64,000 bases of DNA from an uncultured Bacteroidia bacterium (GCA_903905505.1 CAIVGL010000074.1:1-64000), one strand, 5' to 3'. Shown: positions 54,293 through 63,806, counted from the first letter of the stretch. Notes: generated by a model from the sequence alone, not told the origin. A program made the numbers and translations.

Positions 54293-56284
54293 TTGAAAAT
54301 CATATTGAAATCTGCTATTTTTAGAACTGGTTCTTTGGTCATTCTTTTCACAATGATTCTCTTAAGTCCTGCACGCGCAACTGACTTATACAGCAGTACT
54401 TATGAACTAAAAATTGAGAGCAGTGATAACCCTTCTAGTAAATCAGATAGTCTACCTAATTTAATAACAATCGAGAAAGAGCTTGTAAAACCCAAAGTTA
54501 CAAAGCTCGCGTATAAAAATCATTTCAATGATAGCATTCGAAAATCAAGTGACAAAAACATTGGCAATCTAAGATTCAATGGGCTTTCGAATCTAAAAAC
54601 CAAAGGAGAGAAAAATTTCTTGTCACGTAATCTATTGGCGATGATTATTCGAGAAAATAGAGCTGCAAAAGAACTTCTTGGCGTTAATAGTTCATTGTAT
54701 TTCACACAGTACAACGGGAAAAAAATTGGCAAAATAAGGTTTTTACAGCTTGAAATCTGGGGGCCATCGATGGAAGACACCCTGGGGAAAGCCACTCAAT
54801 GGATTAGTAAGCTTGGGAATAATATTCACACAAAAACGTCAGAAAAGAGATTAATGAGTCAGCTGCTATTTAATTCTGGAGAGCTCATAAATCCCAAGTT
54901 AATGGCAGAGAATGAGAAATTCATCAGAGATCAGCCTTATATTCAAGATGTTGCTATCACTTTATCGTATTCAAAAACAGAGCCTGAGACTGTAGATGTC
55001 CTTGTAATTATAAAAGAGAAATTTGAATATGGGATAAAGGGAGACCTAAGCAGTACAACTCAAGAACTCGAGCTAACCGATCAAAACATGTTTGGCTTAG
55101 GGCACCAATTATCCGTTAGAGGTGATTACTACCCAACCGAAACAAAACAATGGGGAGGCAGTTTTAAATACCAGATCAGCAATTTAGATCGCAAGTTTAT
55201 CCAATTAGGGCTTGAGTATACCGATGATTACACGAAGAATCAATTATCAACATTTATTGAAAAACGATTTATCGCTTCTAGAGCAGACTGGGCTGGAGGG
55301 ATAAATATCGATCGTGTATTCTCAGATCATTTTGCAACACCTTATTCCTATACTCGACTGGATACCGCAGTCTCCTCTCTCAATACGGATGTATGGTATG
55401 GAAGACGACTTGAAAATAACAGTCTAATATTTGGAAATACCATTTTATCAGGCCGTCACGTCCACGAGAAATATTTTGAAAATCAGAGCATTCTTCCCGA
55501 AAACAGTATTTTTAGAAGTCATGACTTTTTCCTCGGAGCAATTGGATTTAGTAAACGGGATCTTTTTAAAGATAACCGGGTATATGGTTATGGGGTTACA
55601 GAAGATATTCCATATGGAAGATATGCAGAGATGGCAGCTGGATTTGATTTAAACTCGACTAGAATTAGACCCTATTTTCATCTCAACTATTCTAGAGCCA
55701 TGATCACAAAGAGTGGAAGTTATTTCAAGTGGAAAATTGGTCTAGGTGGATATCTACATGATTCAAGTCTAGAGCAAGGGGCGATGCTTCTTAGTGGCAA
55801 TTACTTCTCCAACTTTGTCCACATCAATAGCCATCCGTATCGTTTTTTTATCAATTTCGAGCTTCTTTCTGGAATCAATCGCTATCCCGAAGAGCAACTG
55901 ATGGTTAATCATAAATTTGGTGTACGTGACTACTTCTCACTTCAGACTAAAGCCACCAACAGACTGAAATTCAATATTGAGACCGTACGATTCTGGGAAT
56001 GGCACCAATCGGGCTTTCGGTTTGCCCATTATTTCTTTGCTGATGGAGCATGCCTATCAAACGATATGAGTAAGATCTTCAACGACAGTTTCATTGGTGG
56101 AGTCGGTGTTGGACTGCGGATACACAATGAGTCATTGGTGTTTAATGTGCTTGAAATCAGACTAAGCTGGATCCCCATTGCGCCTCAGGGGACCACGCCC
56201 TATATTTTCAATATGTTCGGCCAGCCAAAATCAAAATTCGAAGACTTCCTAGGAGGCAAGCCACGTGAGATAAATTACCAATAA
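54293..56284 (+). CDS. Outer-membrane protein with POTRA-like and BamA/TamA-like barrel domains
   Basis: The protein has 663 residues from TTG 54293. A signal peptide ends near PARA (29). Residues 140-240 are POTRA-like: KIRFLQLEIWGPSMEDTLG, LMSQLLFNSGELINPKLMAENEKFIRDQPYIQDVAITLSYSK and VDVLVIIKEKFEY. The remainder (245-663) has strand-rich sequence (QLSVRGDYYPTETKQWGGSFKYQI) and a C-terminal FNVLEIRLSWIPIAP, like an Omp85/TamA barrel. A TTTG just before the start may belong to a -7 box, so the true start is uncertain; the next ATG (54353) would shorten the signal peptide too far. A role in outer-membrane assembly or secretion is inferred. Confidence 0.75.
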   Translation: MKIILKSAIFRTGSLVILFTMILLSPARATDLYSSTYELKIESSDNPSSKSDSLPNLITIEKELVKPKVTKLAYKNHFNDSIRKSSDKNIGNLRFNGLSNLKTKGEKNFLSRNLLAMIIRENRAAKELLGVNSSLYFTQYNGKKIGKIRFLQLEIWGPSMEDTLGKATQWISKLGNNIHTKTSEKRLMSQLLFNSGELINPKLMAENEKFIRDQPYIQDVAITLSYSKTEPETVDVLVIIKEKFEYGIKGDLSSTTQELELTDQNMFGLGHQLSVRGDYYPTETKQWGGSFKYQISNLDRKFIQLGLEYTDDYTKNQLSTFIEKRFIASRADWAGGINIDRVFSDHFATPYSYTRLDTAVSSLNTDVWYGRRLENNSLIFGNTILSGRHVHEKYFENQSILPENSIFRSHDFFLGAIGFSKRDLFKDNRVYGYGVTEDIPYGRYAEMAAGFDLNSTRIRPYFHLNYSRAMITKSGSYFKWKIGLGGYLHDSSLEQGAMLLSGNYFSNFVHINSHPYRFFINFELLSGINRYPEEQLMVNHKFGVRDYFSLQTKATNRLKFNIETVRFWEWHQSGFRFAHYFFADGACLSNDMSKIFNDSFIGGVGVGLRIHNESLVFNVLEIRLSWIPIAPQGTTPYIFNMFGQPKSKFEDFLGGKPREINYQ

Positions 56285-56296
56285 AACACTTCGTTG

Positions 56297-57460
56297 TTAA
56301 ATCACTTTTTTCTTAATGATTACAGCCTCTTTATGACTTCCTTGGAATAGTTCATAACAACGATAGCTGCAGGCTAAGGCACCATTGAAAAGATCGATTT
56401 TCTTTGCAGGCTTAAGTCCAACACTCTTCAGTCCATCCATTGAACTGGAAATAATCCAAGCCTGATAACCGGCGAACTTATTCTTAAGGGTATCACCGAT
56501 TGCGGCATACAGTTCAACTATCGACTGTGGCTTCATCCGCTCACCATATGGTGGATTCGTGATTATCACCCCTGAAGCTGAAGGAGGCGTAAGAGTTAGA
56601 AAGTCCTGAACTTCTAGGTCGATTACTTTGGTTAGACTAGCGCTTTTGACATTCGCTCTTGCTATAGCCACATCTTTAATGGAAATATCAGAACCAATAA
56701 TCTTGCACGAACTCTCCTTTTCATAATCACCATTACAAATCTCAGCAAATAATTCCTCATTAAAATCTGGCCATTTTTCAAAACCAAAAGAGGTCCGATA
56801 CATCCCTGGAGGTATCCCCTTTGCGATAAGTGCCGCTTCAATTAAAAGGGTACCAGAACCGCACATCGGATCAATAAAATCACGTTCGCCATGCCATCCT
56901 GTCAATAGAATCATTCCAGCGGCTAAAACCTCATTTAAGGGAGCATCACCTTGGCCAATCCGATAGCCCCTTTTGTGAAGCGATTCTCCCGAACTATCTA
57001 AGGATAGGATACACCGATTCCCCATTAAATAGACATTTATCCGCACATCTGGATTCTCTGGATCTACCGATGGTCTTTTACCTGTCTGCTCCCTGAACTT
57101 ATCAACAATGGCATCTTTAACCTTCAGAGAAGCGTACATGGTATTGAGGAACATTTCAGACTGAACAGTGCTATCAAGTGCGAATGACTTTCCAAGAGCT
57201 AGGTATTTATCCCACGGTATTTTCTTGGCATGATCGTATAAATCATCCCGATTTTCAACATCAAATTCTGCAATCGGCTTGAGTATTTTCAATGCGGTAC
57301 GCAAATGAAAATTAGCTTTATACATCATCTCTTGATCCCCAAAAAAGGAGACAGCTCTTCGTTCAACCGTAACAGATTCGCCACCTAAGGCCTTAATCTC
57401 TGTCGCTAAAACATGCTCAAGACCGGCAAAAGTCTTTGCTACAATTTTAAACCTACTCAC
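56297..57460 (-). CDS. rlmL: THUMP-domain rRNA methyltransferase, RlmL (YcbY) N-terminal type
   Basis: This 387-residue protein has an N-terminal THUMP domain (about 5-155; FKIVAKTFAGLEHVLATEIKALGG, VRINVYLMGNRCILSLDSSGESLHKRGYR) and a SAM-dependent methyltransferase domain with DPMCGSGTLLIEAALIAKGIPPG, IIGSDISIKDVAIARANVK and the catalytic TNPPYGER. This is the arrangement of the RlmL half of YcbY, which makes m2G2445 in 23S rRNA. The RlmK half is absent, as is usual outside Enterobacteria. Single gene; specificity inferred from family. Confidence 0.92.
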   Translation of the reverse strand: MSRFKIVAKTFAGLEHVLATEIKALGGESVTVERRAVSFFGDQEMMYKANFHLRTALKILKPIAEFDVENRDDLYDHAKKIPWDKYLALGKSFALDSTVQSEMFLNTMYASLKVKDAIVDKFREQTGKRPSVDPENPDVRINVYLMGNRCILSLDSSGESLHKRGYRIGQGDAPLNEVLAAGMILLTGWHGERDFIDPMCGSGTLLIEAALIAKGIPPGMYRTSFGFEKWPDFNEELFAEICNGDYEKESSCKIIGSDISIKDVAIARANVKSASLTKVIDLEVQDFLTLTPPSASGVIITNPPYGERMKPQSIVELYAAIGDTLKNKFAGYQAWIISSSMDGLKSVGLKPAKKIDLFNGALACSYRCYELFQGSHKEAVIIKKKVI

Positions 57461-57561
57461 TTATTATATTTTAATTACTTCCTCTAAGAATAACAAATCA
57501 GCCCTCTAAGTTCAATGCAAATATTTTGACGCATGCAAAATAGGTTGCGATGAAGAAAACT

Positions 57562-58494
57562 CTAAATACCCCCTCCATGAAAAAACTCTGTGCTTCTATT
57601 CTTTGTCTGAACGACTTTCGAATAAGGGACTAAATCGTTTGTCACCCAAACGTTTCCACCAATAACCGAGTCGTGACCAATCGTTATCCGACCCAAAATT
57701 GTTGCATTAGAATAGATGATCACATTATCTTCCACGATTGGATGGCGAGGAATTCCCTTAACCGGATTCCCCTTTTCATCAAGCGGAAAACTTTTGGCAC
57801 CCAAGGTAACGCCCTGGAAAAGTTTTACATTTTTACCAATTATACTTGTTGAGCCAATCACGACTCCAGTACCATGATCGATTGTAAAATATTCTCCAAT
57901 GACAGCTTCCGGGTTGATATCTATCCCAGTCTCAGAATGTGCCATTTCAGTAATTATCCTAGGAATTAATGGAACCCCTAATGAAAAAAGGCTGTGCGCA
58001 ATTCGATAACTAGAAATTGCTTTTATAGCTGGATAACAAAAGATCACCTCTCCCATACTATTGGCAGCAGGATCACCTAAATAGGCCGCGCTAACATCGG
58101 TAATCATCACACGCCGAAGCTCAGGCAGAGCCCGAATAAACTGATCAGAAACACGCTCTGCATCCATCCTTTTCCCTGAAAGATCACGATTTGTCTCTTG
58201 CTCACAGATAAAACACAACCCTGAAAATATTTGATCCCTTAGCAAATCATTCACTTCACTCACTAGCTTGCACATGTAGGTCTCAAGATTGCTAGTCTTT
58301 AGGTCGATCTCACCAAAAAATCCTGGAAATATAAGTTGTCTGATTTTATCTACCAGAGTCTTTAATTTCTCGGCAGAAGGCATTGATTCTCCAGCACGAT
58401 GCTTATGCGATAAAACATTGAATGAACTAGCGTCGAGCAAAGGTCTGACAGTCGAATCGATCCAAGAATCGGCATCTTTCATGTTTTCTTCCAT
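57562..58494 (-). CDS. cysE: Serine O-acetyltransferase
   Basis: This 310-residue protein has an N-terminal helical domain (1-160) and a left-handed beta-helix of hexapeptide repeats: GIDINPEAVIGEYFTIDHGTGVVIGSTSIIGKNVKLFQGVTLGAKSF, then GIPRHPIVEDNVIIYSNATILGRITIGHDSVIGGNVWVTNDLVPYSKV. His in ITEMAHSETGIDI and DHGTGVVIG form the CysE active site. It acetylates serine for cysteine synthesis. The N-terminal domain is longer than in E. coli CysE (273), similar to the EpsC type. The next ATG is at 58482. Confidence 0.95.
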   Translation of the reverse strand: MEENMKDADSWIDSTVRPLLDASSFNVLSHKHRAGESMPSAEKLKTLVDKIRQLIFPGFFGEIDLKTSNLETYMCKLVSEVNDLLRDQIFSGLCFICEQETNRDLSGKRMDAERVSDQFIRALPELRRVMITDVSAAYLGDPAANSMGEVIFCYPAIKAISSYRIAHSLFSLGVPLIPRIITEMAHSETGIDINPEAVIGEYFTIDHGTGVVIGSTSIIGKNVKLFQGVTLGAKSFPLDEKGNPVKGIPRHPIVEDNVIIYSNATILGRITIGHDSVIGGNVWVTNDLVPYSKVVQTKNRSTEFFHGGGI

Positions 58495-58560
58495 TAATTT
58501 AAGCGTATAATATCCAATTTGCTAATCTATATTATTTTTAAACCTTCTCTATTTTCACGA

Positions 58561-59079
58561 CTAAAAACCATGCTTTTTCAAAGCAATCAAAGCGTTTGCC
58601 AGACGAGATTCTCCTAATCCATTTACAAGTTCGTAGTTGAACCCAAATGATTCAATCTCTTGGCAATAGATCTTTAACAATTCTGCTCTTCGTGCTCCAC
58701 CATTCTCCCGAACGGAATCGGCCACCCATTCAATATCGGTACAACAAACTAAAAACAGATCTATATCTGACGACTTGATTTGGTCAATTAGCCACGCTGG
58801 GCATTGATCAAAAACCAAGTCAAACCATACTTTAGTCAGTATAAGCCAAGTATCCAGAAACAAAATTTTCAGATCGCCTTGTAAGGCTAATCGTTTCTCT
58901 TGTTCAATCTGGTTACGAGCAATCGCTACAACATCATCATAACCATATGGTCTTCCTAACTGCTCGACATAGGTCCGGGCAAACTCAGGCAGCCAAATCG
59001 TATCATAAGCCTCGGCCAAATTTTGCGCCAACGCGGTCTTTCCCGTTGATTCTGGTCCTGTGATTACAATTCGAATCAT
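58561..59079 (-). CDS. NadR-type nicotinamide riboside kinase (AAA ATPase)
   Basis: This 172-residue protein has a P-loop GPESTGKTA (8-16) and the conserved EFARTYVEQLGRPYGYDDVVAIARNQI, followed by LFLDTWLILTKVW (Walker B-like), the kinase domain of NadR. The adenylyltransferase and HTH domains of full NadR are absent. It should phosphorylate nicotinamide riboside to NMN. Its ATG overlaps the stop of pnuC (4 bases), so uptake and phosphorylation are coupled. Confidence 0.93.
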   Translation of the reverse strand: MIRIVITGPESTGKTALAQNLAEAYDTIWLPEFARTYVEQLGRPYGYDDVVAIARNQIEQEKRLALQGDLKILFLDTWLILTKVWFDLVFDQCPAWLIDQIKSSDIDLFLVCCTDIEWVADSVRENGGARRAELLKIYCQEIESFGFNYELVNGLGESRLANALIALKKHGF

Positions 59080-59684
59080 ACCGTATTACTTCTACTTGCA
59101 ATTAGATCTGGTTCTTTTCGCCATTCATAATAACCGACAACAGCCATTATTGCATATACAAAGAAAAGAAAAACAGTTGGATAAAGTCCTAAATAAAGAT
59201 ACAATACGGTAGCGGTCAAATCACCAACGATCCAAATCAACCAATGCTCGAGCTTCTTACGAGCTAACATCCAAGTGGCAATGATGCTTAAAGCGGTAAT
59301 AAATGCATCGGCTAAAGGTGTTGGCGAATCGGTATATCGACTTAAGAAAACATACATAGAACCCAATAAAACCAGATTAAGTAAACCCAGATTAAGCCAA
59401 AGGCCTTTTGAGCTGCGCGACACGCTTAGACGGTCGTGCTTCTCTCCCCCTTTTGTCCAACTATACCAACCATAAACGCTAATCATTAAATAATAACCTT
59501 GCAAAGACATACTTGCATAGAGCTTAGCCTCAAAAAATACGCCACAATAGAGCAACGCGGTAAGTATCCCTGCAGGCCAAGTGTAAATATTTTGACGGAT
59601 CGAAAACCAGATATAGATTAATCCAAATAGAGCACCCCCTATTTCCAATTTATTTGATAAGACCCAATCTAAAATCACGTGCAT
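59076..59684 (-). CDS. pnuC: PnuC-family nicotinamide riboside transporter
   Basis: This 202-residue protein has seven membrane helices with the PnuC pattern: LEIGGALFGLIYIWFSIRQNIYTWPAGILTALLYCGVFFEAKLYASMSLQGYYLMISVYGWYSWTKG, and later LARKKLEHWLIWIVGDLTATVLYLYLGLYPTVFLFFVYAIMAVVGYYEWRK. PnuC takes up nicotinamide riboside; PnuT relatives carry thiamine. The adjacent NadR-type kinase favours nicotinamide riboside. Confidence 0.95.
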   Translation of the reverse strand: MHVILDWVLSNKLEIGGALFGLIYIWFSIRQNIYTWPAGILTALLYCGVFFEAKLYASMSLQGYYLMISVYGWYSWTKGGEKHDRLSVSRSSKGLWLNLGLLNLVLLGSMYVFLSRYTDSPTPLADAFITALSIIATWMLARKKLEHWLIWIVGDLTATVLYLYLGLYPTVFLFFVYAIMAVVGYYEWRKEPDLIASRSNTV

Positions 59685-59729
59685 AAGGGTACAGGATCAT
59701 ACGAAGTTAAGGTGATCAATTGCAAAGAA

Positions 59730-61340
59730 CTATTTACCCAGATAGCGATTGAAGGATTGCTGATCTGAAAGTATCTCTAATGCTTTCTTAAGCTCCGGAT
59801 CATCTTCGCTAACAATCTGATAAAAGACACTGGTGGTAAACAGTTCGCGTGCCACAAAAGCCTTAATCTGACGTTTAATCAAAACACTAGAAACTTGTAA
59901 ACTCTCAACATCTTTTTTGATCTTCTCTTTCTCCCCTTGGCGAATTAATTCTTCCATCATCTCTTCGGTAACCTGAAAATTCTTTCGGAAGTCATCTGAG
60001 GATGCATATTTACCCTTTAAGACATCCCGATTTTTATCGAGATACCCCACCACAAAAGGAAATACAATATTTTTCCGAACTAACGTATTGAAATATCGAT
60101 AGAACCTAGAGGTATCCATTGGGATAAAGATATCAGGCACAATCCCTCCACTCGCATAAACTTTTCGTTTAGTGACCAATGTTTTCATCATCAAAGAATC
60201 AGGCAATGAGATACTGTCTTTATTAAACATCTCCCCCTTCACAAATCTCTTCTCATAATCGTTGCGATAATCTTTAAGATCATCTTTATACGGCTTTTGA
60301 ATATTCCGTCCCGCAGGAGTATAATAATGGGCGGTAGTAAGTCGGATCAATGAGCCATCAGCTAGCGGGAATGGTTGCTGAACCAAACCCTTTCCAAATG
60401 AACGACGTCCAATAAGAACCCCTCTATCCCAGTCTTGAATAGCGCCAGAGACAATTTCAGAGGCAGAAGCCGAACCTTCATCGATCAACAAAATCAAATT
60501 TCCATTCATAAAGCCACCTCGGGTAGTGGAATAGTAATCGCGTCTAGGACTATGGATCCCCTCCGTATATACAATTAGTTTCTTCTCATCCAGAAATTGA
60601 TTCGCTAGTTCGAAAGCCGCCCCAAGAAATCCGCCTCCATTCCCTCTTAGATCTAACACCAGATTTCGAATTTTTCCCTTTTTATTCAAGGTATTCATGG
60701 CCTCTTTATATTCATCTACCGTTGTGGCAGCAAACTTATTAAGCTTGATATAGGCCGTCTCTGAGTTCAAAAGAAATGAAGCATCTAGACTGAAGATAGG
60801 AATCTTGTCACGAATAATTGTGAAATCAAGCAACCCTTTTTCCCCTTTTCTTAAGATATTTAGATTCACTTTAGTTCCTTTATCCCCACGAAGCAATTTA
60901 AAAACCGCAGGATTTTTCAATCCAATATTTACAATTGATTTTCCGTCAACCTTTATGATGCGATCACCAGGTCTGAGTCCTACCAGTTCAGATGGCCCGC
61001 CAGGTATAGTTGTCAAAACCATCAAGGTATCCTGATAGATATTAAAAGAGATGCCAATACCTTCAAAATTTCCTTCTAGAGGCTGGTTCATCTCTGCCAC
61101 CTCATCTTTGGAGATATACACCGAATGGGGATCCAAAGAAGAGAGTACCTCACTAATAGCATGCTCGGTAAGCTTATTTATATTTGTCGTATCGACATAG
61201 AAATTATCAACTAGATTGAGCACGCGACCAAATTTAATCGCTTGTGTCTGAACGTCCTGAGCAAGCAAGGAAGCTTGAAAAAATAAAGAAAGGCACAAGA
61301 ATACTCCGAGGGATTTTCCCATTATTCGATAATAATTCAT
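59730..61340 (-). CDS. S41-family C-terminal processing protease (CtpA-like)
   Basis: The protein has 536 residues from ATG 61340; the earlier ATG at 61355 lies at or before the expected transcript start set by a TATCTTTC box at 61359-61366. A signal peptide (to LLAQ) is followed by an N-terminal helical domain, PDZ (about 85-175, FEGIGISFNIYQDTLMVLTTIPGGPSELVGLRPGDRIIKVDG) and the S41 domain with catalytic Ser in EGSASASEIVSGAIQD and Lys in RRSFGKGLVQQPF. A C-terminal extension of about 150 residues is typical of Bacteroidetes Ctp. It degrades or processes periplasmic proteins. Confidence 0.95.
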   Translation of the reverse strand: MNYYRIMGKSLGVFLCLSLFFQASLLAQDVQTQAIKFGRVLNLVDNFYVDTTNINKLTEHAISEVLSSLDPHSVYISKDEVAEMNQPLEGNFEGIGISFNIYQDTLMVLTTIPGGPSELVGLRPGDRIIKVDGKSIVNIGLKNPAVFKLLRGDKGTKVNLNILRKGEKGLLDFTIIRDKIPIFSLDASFLLNSETAYIKLNKFAATTVDEYKEAMNTLNKKGKIRNLVLDLRGNGGGFLGAAFELANQFLDEKKLIVYTEGIHSPRRDYYSTTRGGFMNGNLILLIDEGSASASEIVSGAIQDWDRGVLIGRRSFGKGLVQQPFPLADGSLIRLTTAHYYTPAGRNIQKPYKDDLKDYRNDYEKRFVKGEMFNKDSISLPDSLMMKTLVTKRKVYASGGIVPDIFIPMDTSRFYRYFNTLVRKNIVFPFVVGYLDKNRDVLKGKYASSDDFRKNFQVTEEMMEELIRQGEKEKIKKDVESLQVSSVLIKRQIKAFVARELFTTSVFYQIVSEDDPELKKALEILSDQQSFNRYLGK

Positions 61341-61358
61341 GATTTTGTAATTCATTAC

Positions 61359-61366
61359 GAAAGATA
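61359..61366 (-). promoter_or_regulatory. -7-like promoter box of the CtpA gene
   Basis: The minus strand reads TATCTTTC, one mismatch from TAnnTTTG. It makes ATG 61355 unlikely to be transcribed with a leader, favouring ATG 61340. Confidence 0.4.
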
Positions 61367-61450
61367 AAAACGCTCAATAAAAAGATGGATCACACTATTG
61401 ATTCCTTTCGATTTCTGAGTTATAAAATAGATGGATCAAAAATATAAAAA

Positions 61451-61482
61451 AAAAGATGAACAAATGGGTTTGCTCATCTTTT
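61451..61482 (-). terminator. Rho-independent terminator after the nitronate monooxygenase gene
   Basis: Arms 61451-61464 and 61469-61482 pair over 14 positions with one mismatch around loop TGGG. On the minus strand the hairpin is followed by a run of nine T. Confidence 0.85.
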
Positions 61483-61510
61483 CTAAAGAGTATAAAAACA
61501 AGATTATAAC

Positions 61511-62602
61511 TTAGGTGAGGGAAAGATTGATTGAACTTCGATAGTCGTTAAATTCATTGATTAGCGCAGTAAATAGCTCCTTGACTGTTATTATTCGATC
61601 AGTTTTCCAGACATTACTTCCAGCAAAAGCGTAACCATGTTTGAAATTTCCTTTTAAAGCCGCAGAAAGTGATGCAATAATACAATAAGGAGCGGTGCTA
61701 ATATCACAAGTCTTGATGCAATTCACAGGGCAATTCTTTGGTTGTTTAGTGCCTGCCTCAACTTGATCTAGGAATACACTTGAGATAGCTCTACCAGGCA
61801 TACCAACCGGACTTTTAATGATCCGGACATCCTCCTTTTTCGCATCTAAGTAGGCTTGTTTAAATTTATCTGAAGCATCACATTCGACAGTGGTAACAAA
61901 ACGAGTCCCCATTTGCACACCGGCAGCCCCCATAGCCAGAAATTTATCGATATCAGCTCCGGTATAAATTCCGCCGGCTGCAATAACTGGAATAACAACT
62001 CCATTTGCTAGACCGATCTCATTTGCAACGGCAATAACCTCAGGCATGATATTTTCAAGAGAGAAAGCCTCATCATCTATTTGTTCAACTTTAAATCCAA
62101 GATGACCACCCGCTTTAGGACCTTCGACAACAATAGCATCGGGTAAATAATCGAAATTAGCTTTCCATTTATTACAGATCAAGGCGGCACCTCGTGCCGA
62201 TGAAACAATCGGAGCCAACCGTGTTTTAGAACCCGGCGTTAGGTATTTAGGTAAATCGAGTGGCAAACCTGCACCAGAAAAAATAATATCCACCCCTTCT
62301 TTAATAGAAGTTTCCACAAGATCAGCATAATTTGACAGAGCGACCATAATGTTAACGCCGATCACCCCCTTCGTATGTTCACGAGACTTCCGAATCTCCT
62401 CCGTTAAGCCATAAATGCAATTTTCAAGATAATCGGAGGAGTGATCTTTATATAAAAATCCTATTCCTGCGGGAGAAATAACACCGACTCCACCTTCGTT
62501 CGCAACAGCTGTTGCCAATCCGGAAAGGGATATTCCTACACCCATTCCACCTTGTATGATAGGCAGATCAATTTGAAGTCCACCAATGTTCAGATTTTTC
62601 AT
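61511..62602 (-). CDS. Nitronate monooxygenase / 2-nitropropane dioxygenase-like FMN enzyme
   Basis: The protein has 363 residues from the ATG of MKNLNIGGLQIDLPIIQGGMGVGISLSGLATAVANEGGVGVIS; the longer frame adds a low-quality leader. It is an FMN-binding TIM barrel: GVIGVNIMVALSNYADLV, IIFSGAGLPLDLPKY, IVVEGPKAGGHLGF (catalytic His region of NMO) and IPVIAAGGIYTGADIDKFLAMGAAGVQMGTRFVTTVECDAS. A CPVNCIKTCDISTAPYC cluster near 305-321 suggests an extra metal or disulfide site typical of this subgroup. It oxidises alkyl nitronates or acts as a related flavin enzyme. Direct repeats at 62749-62782 lie upstream. Confidence 0.9.
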   Translation of the reverse strand: MKNLNIGGLQIDLPIIQGGMGVGISLSGLATAVANEGGVGVISPAGIGFLYKDHSSDYLENCIYGLTEEIRKSREHTKGVIGVNIMVALSNYADLVETSIKEGVDIIFSGAGLPLDLPKYLTPGSKTRLAPIVSSARGAALICNKWKANFDYLPDAIVVEGPKAGGHLGFKVEQIDDEAFSLENIMPEVIAVANEIGLANGVVIPVIAAGGIYTGADIDKFLAMGAAGVQMGTRFVTTVECDASDKFKQAYLDAKKEDVRIIKSPVGMPGRAISSVFLDQVEAGTKQPKNCPVNCIKTCDISTAPYCIIASLSAALKGNFKHGYAFAGSNVWKTDRIITVKELFTALINEFNDYRSSINLSLT

Positions 62603-62748
62603 GTTCGGAAATATTCGTAAATAGTTATATGTACAATTAGCTAGAAAAAGCTTTGATGTCGAAAAGCAGTACAATGATAAATACTAAATAGGTTCAAACC
62701 TTTAGAAATGGGTCGCACTGCAGAAAAAGGGAACAAATGAAGGAATTT

Positions 62749-62782
62749 GGGACGAAATACAAGTTATTCAGGGACGAAAAAC
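62749..62782. promoter_or_regulatory. Two 12-bp direct repeats with 22-bp period, possible LytTR binding site
   Basis: GGGACGAAATAC (62749-62760) and GGGACGAAAAAC (62771-62782) differ at one base and start 22 bases apart, about two DNA turns. LytTR regulators are known to bind paired direct repeats with this kind of spacing. The pair lies between the LytTR gene's 3' end and the upstream region of nitronate monooxygenase. Confidence 0.45.
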
Positions 62783-62804
62783 ACATCAAAACCGACCTAT
62801 TAGA

Positions 62805-63665
62805 CTAGAGATCAGTTTGCGTTAATGCTTTAAAGCTTGGAATAAAGTGGCGTGAGACCGGAATCTTAAAGTCTAATTTATCAAGTTCAAGAAAATAGCC
62901 TTTAGAGTTGCCTGATATAGCTTTGACTCTATTCAGATTAACGATCCAGCAACGATGGCACTTGGCAAACTGAGTGTTTTGCTCGAGTTGATGTTCTAAA
63001 AAGACGAAGGATTGTCGGAAAAGTTTCTTTCTACAGACCCCCTTCTCCAATAAAAAAATTTCGATGTAGTTACCTGAGGAGTGAAAGACTAAAATATCAG
63101 ATAATACGGCATTAAAATGATCTTTCCCATTTTCACCAACAAGGAGAAAATCTTTATGGAGTATTGGGACAATCTTCTCATCCCCAAAAAAATGTCGACG
63201 GCTATTATCCAAAACACTAACCATTTTAGCCTTTAGAGTATGGTTATAGTTAATCAGATTTAAAAGAAGTAGGGGTAATAAGGCTAAGGCTCCAGTTCGA
63301 AAAATAGGAAGAGTTTCAAGTTCTGTCTGGTTCACATTCCAGGCCATCAGGATTAGGATGACAAAGAGGTTACTAAAGAGCCAGATATTCCAAATTATCT
63401 CTTTTAAGACAGTCCAATTGTTTGTATTGAAGGTCTGGGGCATTAAGCCAGGCAATATAAGGTTGTTAGCCAGAAGGCTCAGCACGCACATAACGCCAGC
63501 ACCTAGAACAAAGTAACCGTCATTTTCTGACTTTAAAAAATTAATACCAAAAGGTTGGAAATAAAGCACCAAAAGCACAAAGCTCATTCCAACCAAGCCG
63601 ATCGTTTTGGCATTGTGTTTAAAATGATTATTAAAGGGATACGGCTGGTGTAAATTCTCGAACAT
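62805..63665 (-). CDS. LytTR-family transcription regulator with N-terminal membrane domain
   Basis: This 286-residue protein has four membrane segments in residues 20-145 (TIGLVGMSFVLLVLYFQPF, FVLGAGVMCVLSLLANNLIL, WLFSNLFVILILMAW, GALALLPLLLLNLI) and a C-terminal LytTR DNA-binding domain (about 185-286): ILVFHSSGNYIEIFLL, KKLFRQSFVFLEHQLEQNTQFAKCHRCWIVNLNRVKAISGNSKGYFLEL and IPVSRHF. This TM-LytTR layout is common in Bacteroidetes; the input signal is unknown. No histidine kinase is adjacent, so it is probably a one-component membrane regulator. Confidence 0.92.
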   Translation of the reverse strand: MFENLHQPYPFNNHFKHNAKTIGLVGMSFVLLVLYFQPFGINFLKSENDGYFVLGAGVMCVLSLLANNLILPGLMPQTFNTNNWTVLKEIIWNIWLFSNLFVILILMAWNVNQTELETLPIFRTGALALLPLLLLNLINYNHTLKAKMVSVLDNSRRHFFGDEKIVPILHKDFLLVGENGKDHFNAVLSDILVFHSSGNYIEIFLLEKGVCRKKLFRQSFVFLEHQLEQNTQFAKCHRCWIVNLNRVKAISGNSKGYFLELDKLDFKIPVSRHFIPSFKALTQTDL

Positions 63666-63777
63666 ACGTCTAATTTAACGATGCTAAGGTAATAAAATCG
63701 CAATTAGGTTGTACTTGCAAAGAAAAAGGTATTTCCCCGAAAAAAACGCTACAAAAAACAGACTTCCTAAAAACACA

Positions 63778-63805
63778 AAAGCTCCAGAATTTCTTCTGAA
63801 GCTTT
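63778..63805 (-). terminator. Terminator of the tRNA-Asp transcript
   Basis: AAAGCTCCAGAA (63778-63789) pairs with TTCTGAAGCTTT (63794-63805) with one mismatch around loop TTTC; on the minus strand it follows the downstream tRNA-Asp by one base and leads into a T-rich stretch. Confidence 0.65.
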
Positions 63806-63806
63806 G

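Noticed and set aside
59076-59684. Thiamine transporter PnuT instead of PnuC
   Set aside because: The overlapping NadR-type kinase points to nicotinamide riboside, and no thiamine kinase or TPP riboswitch is seen.
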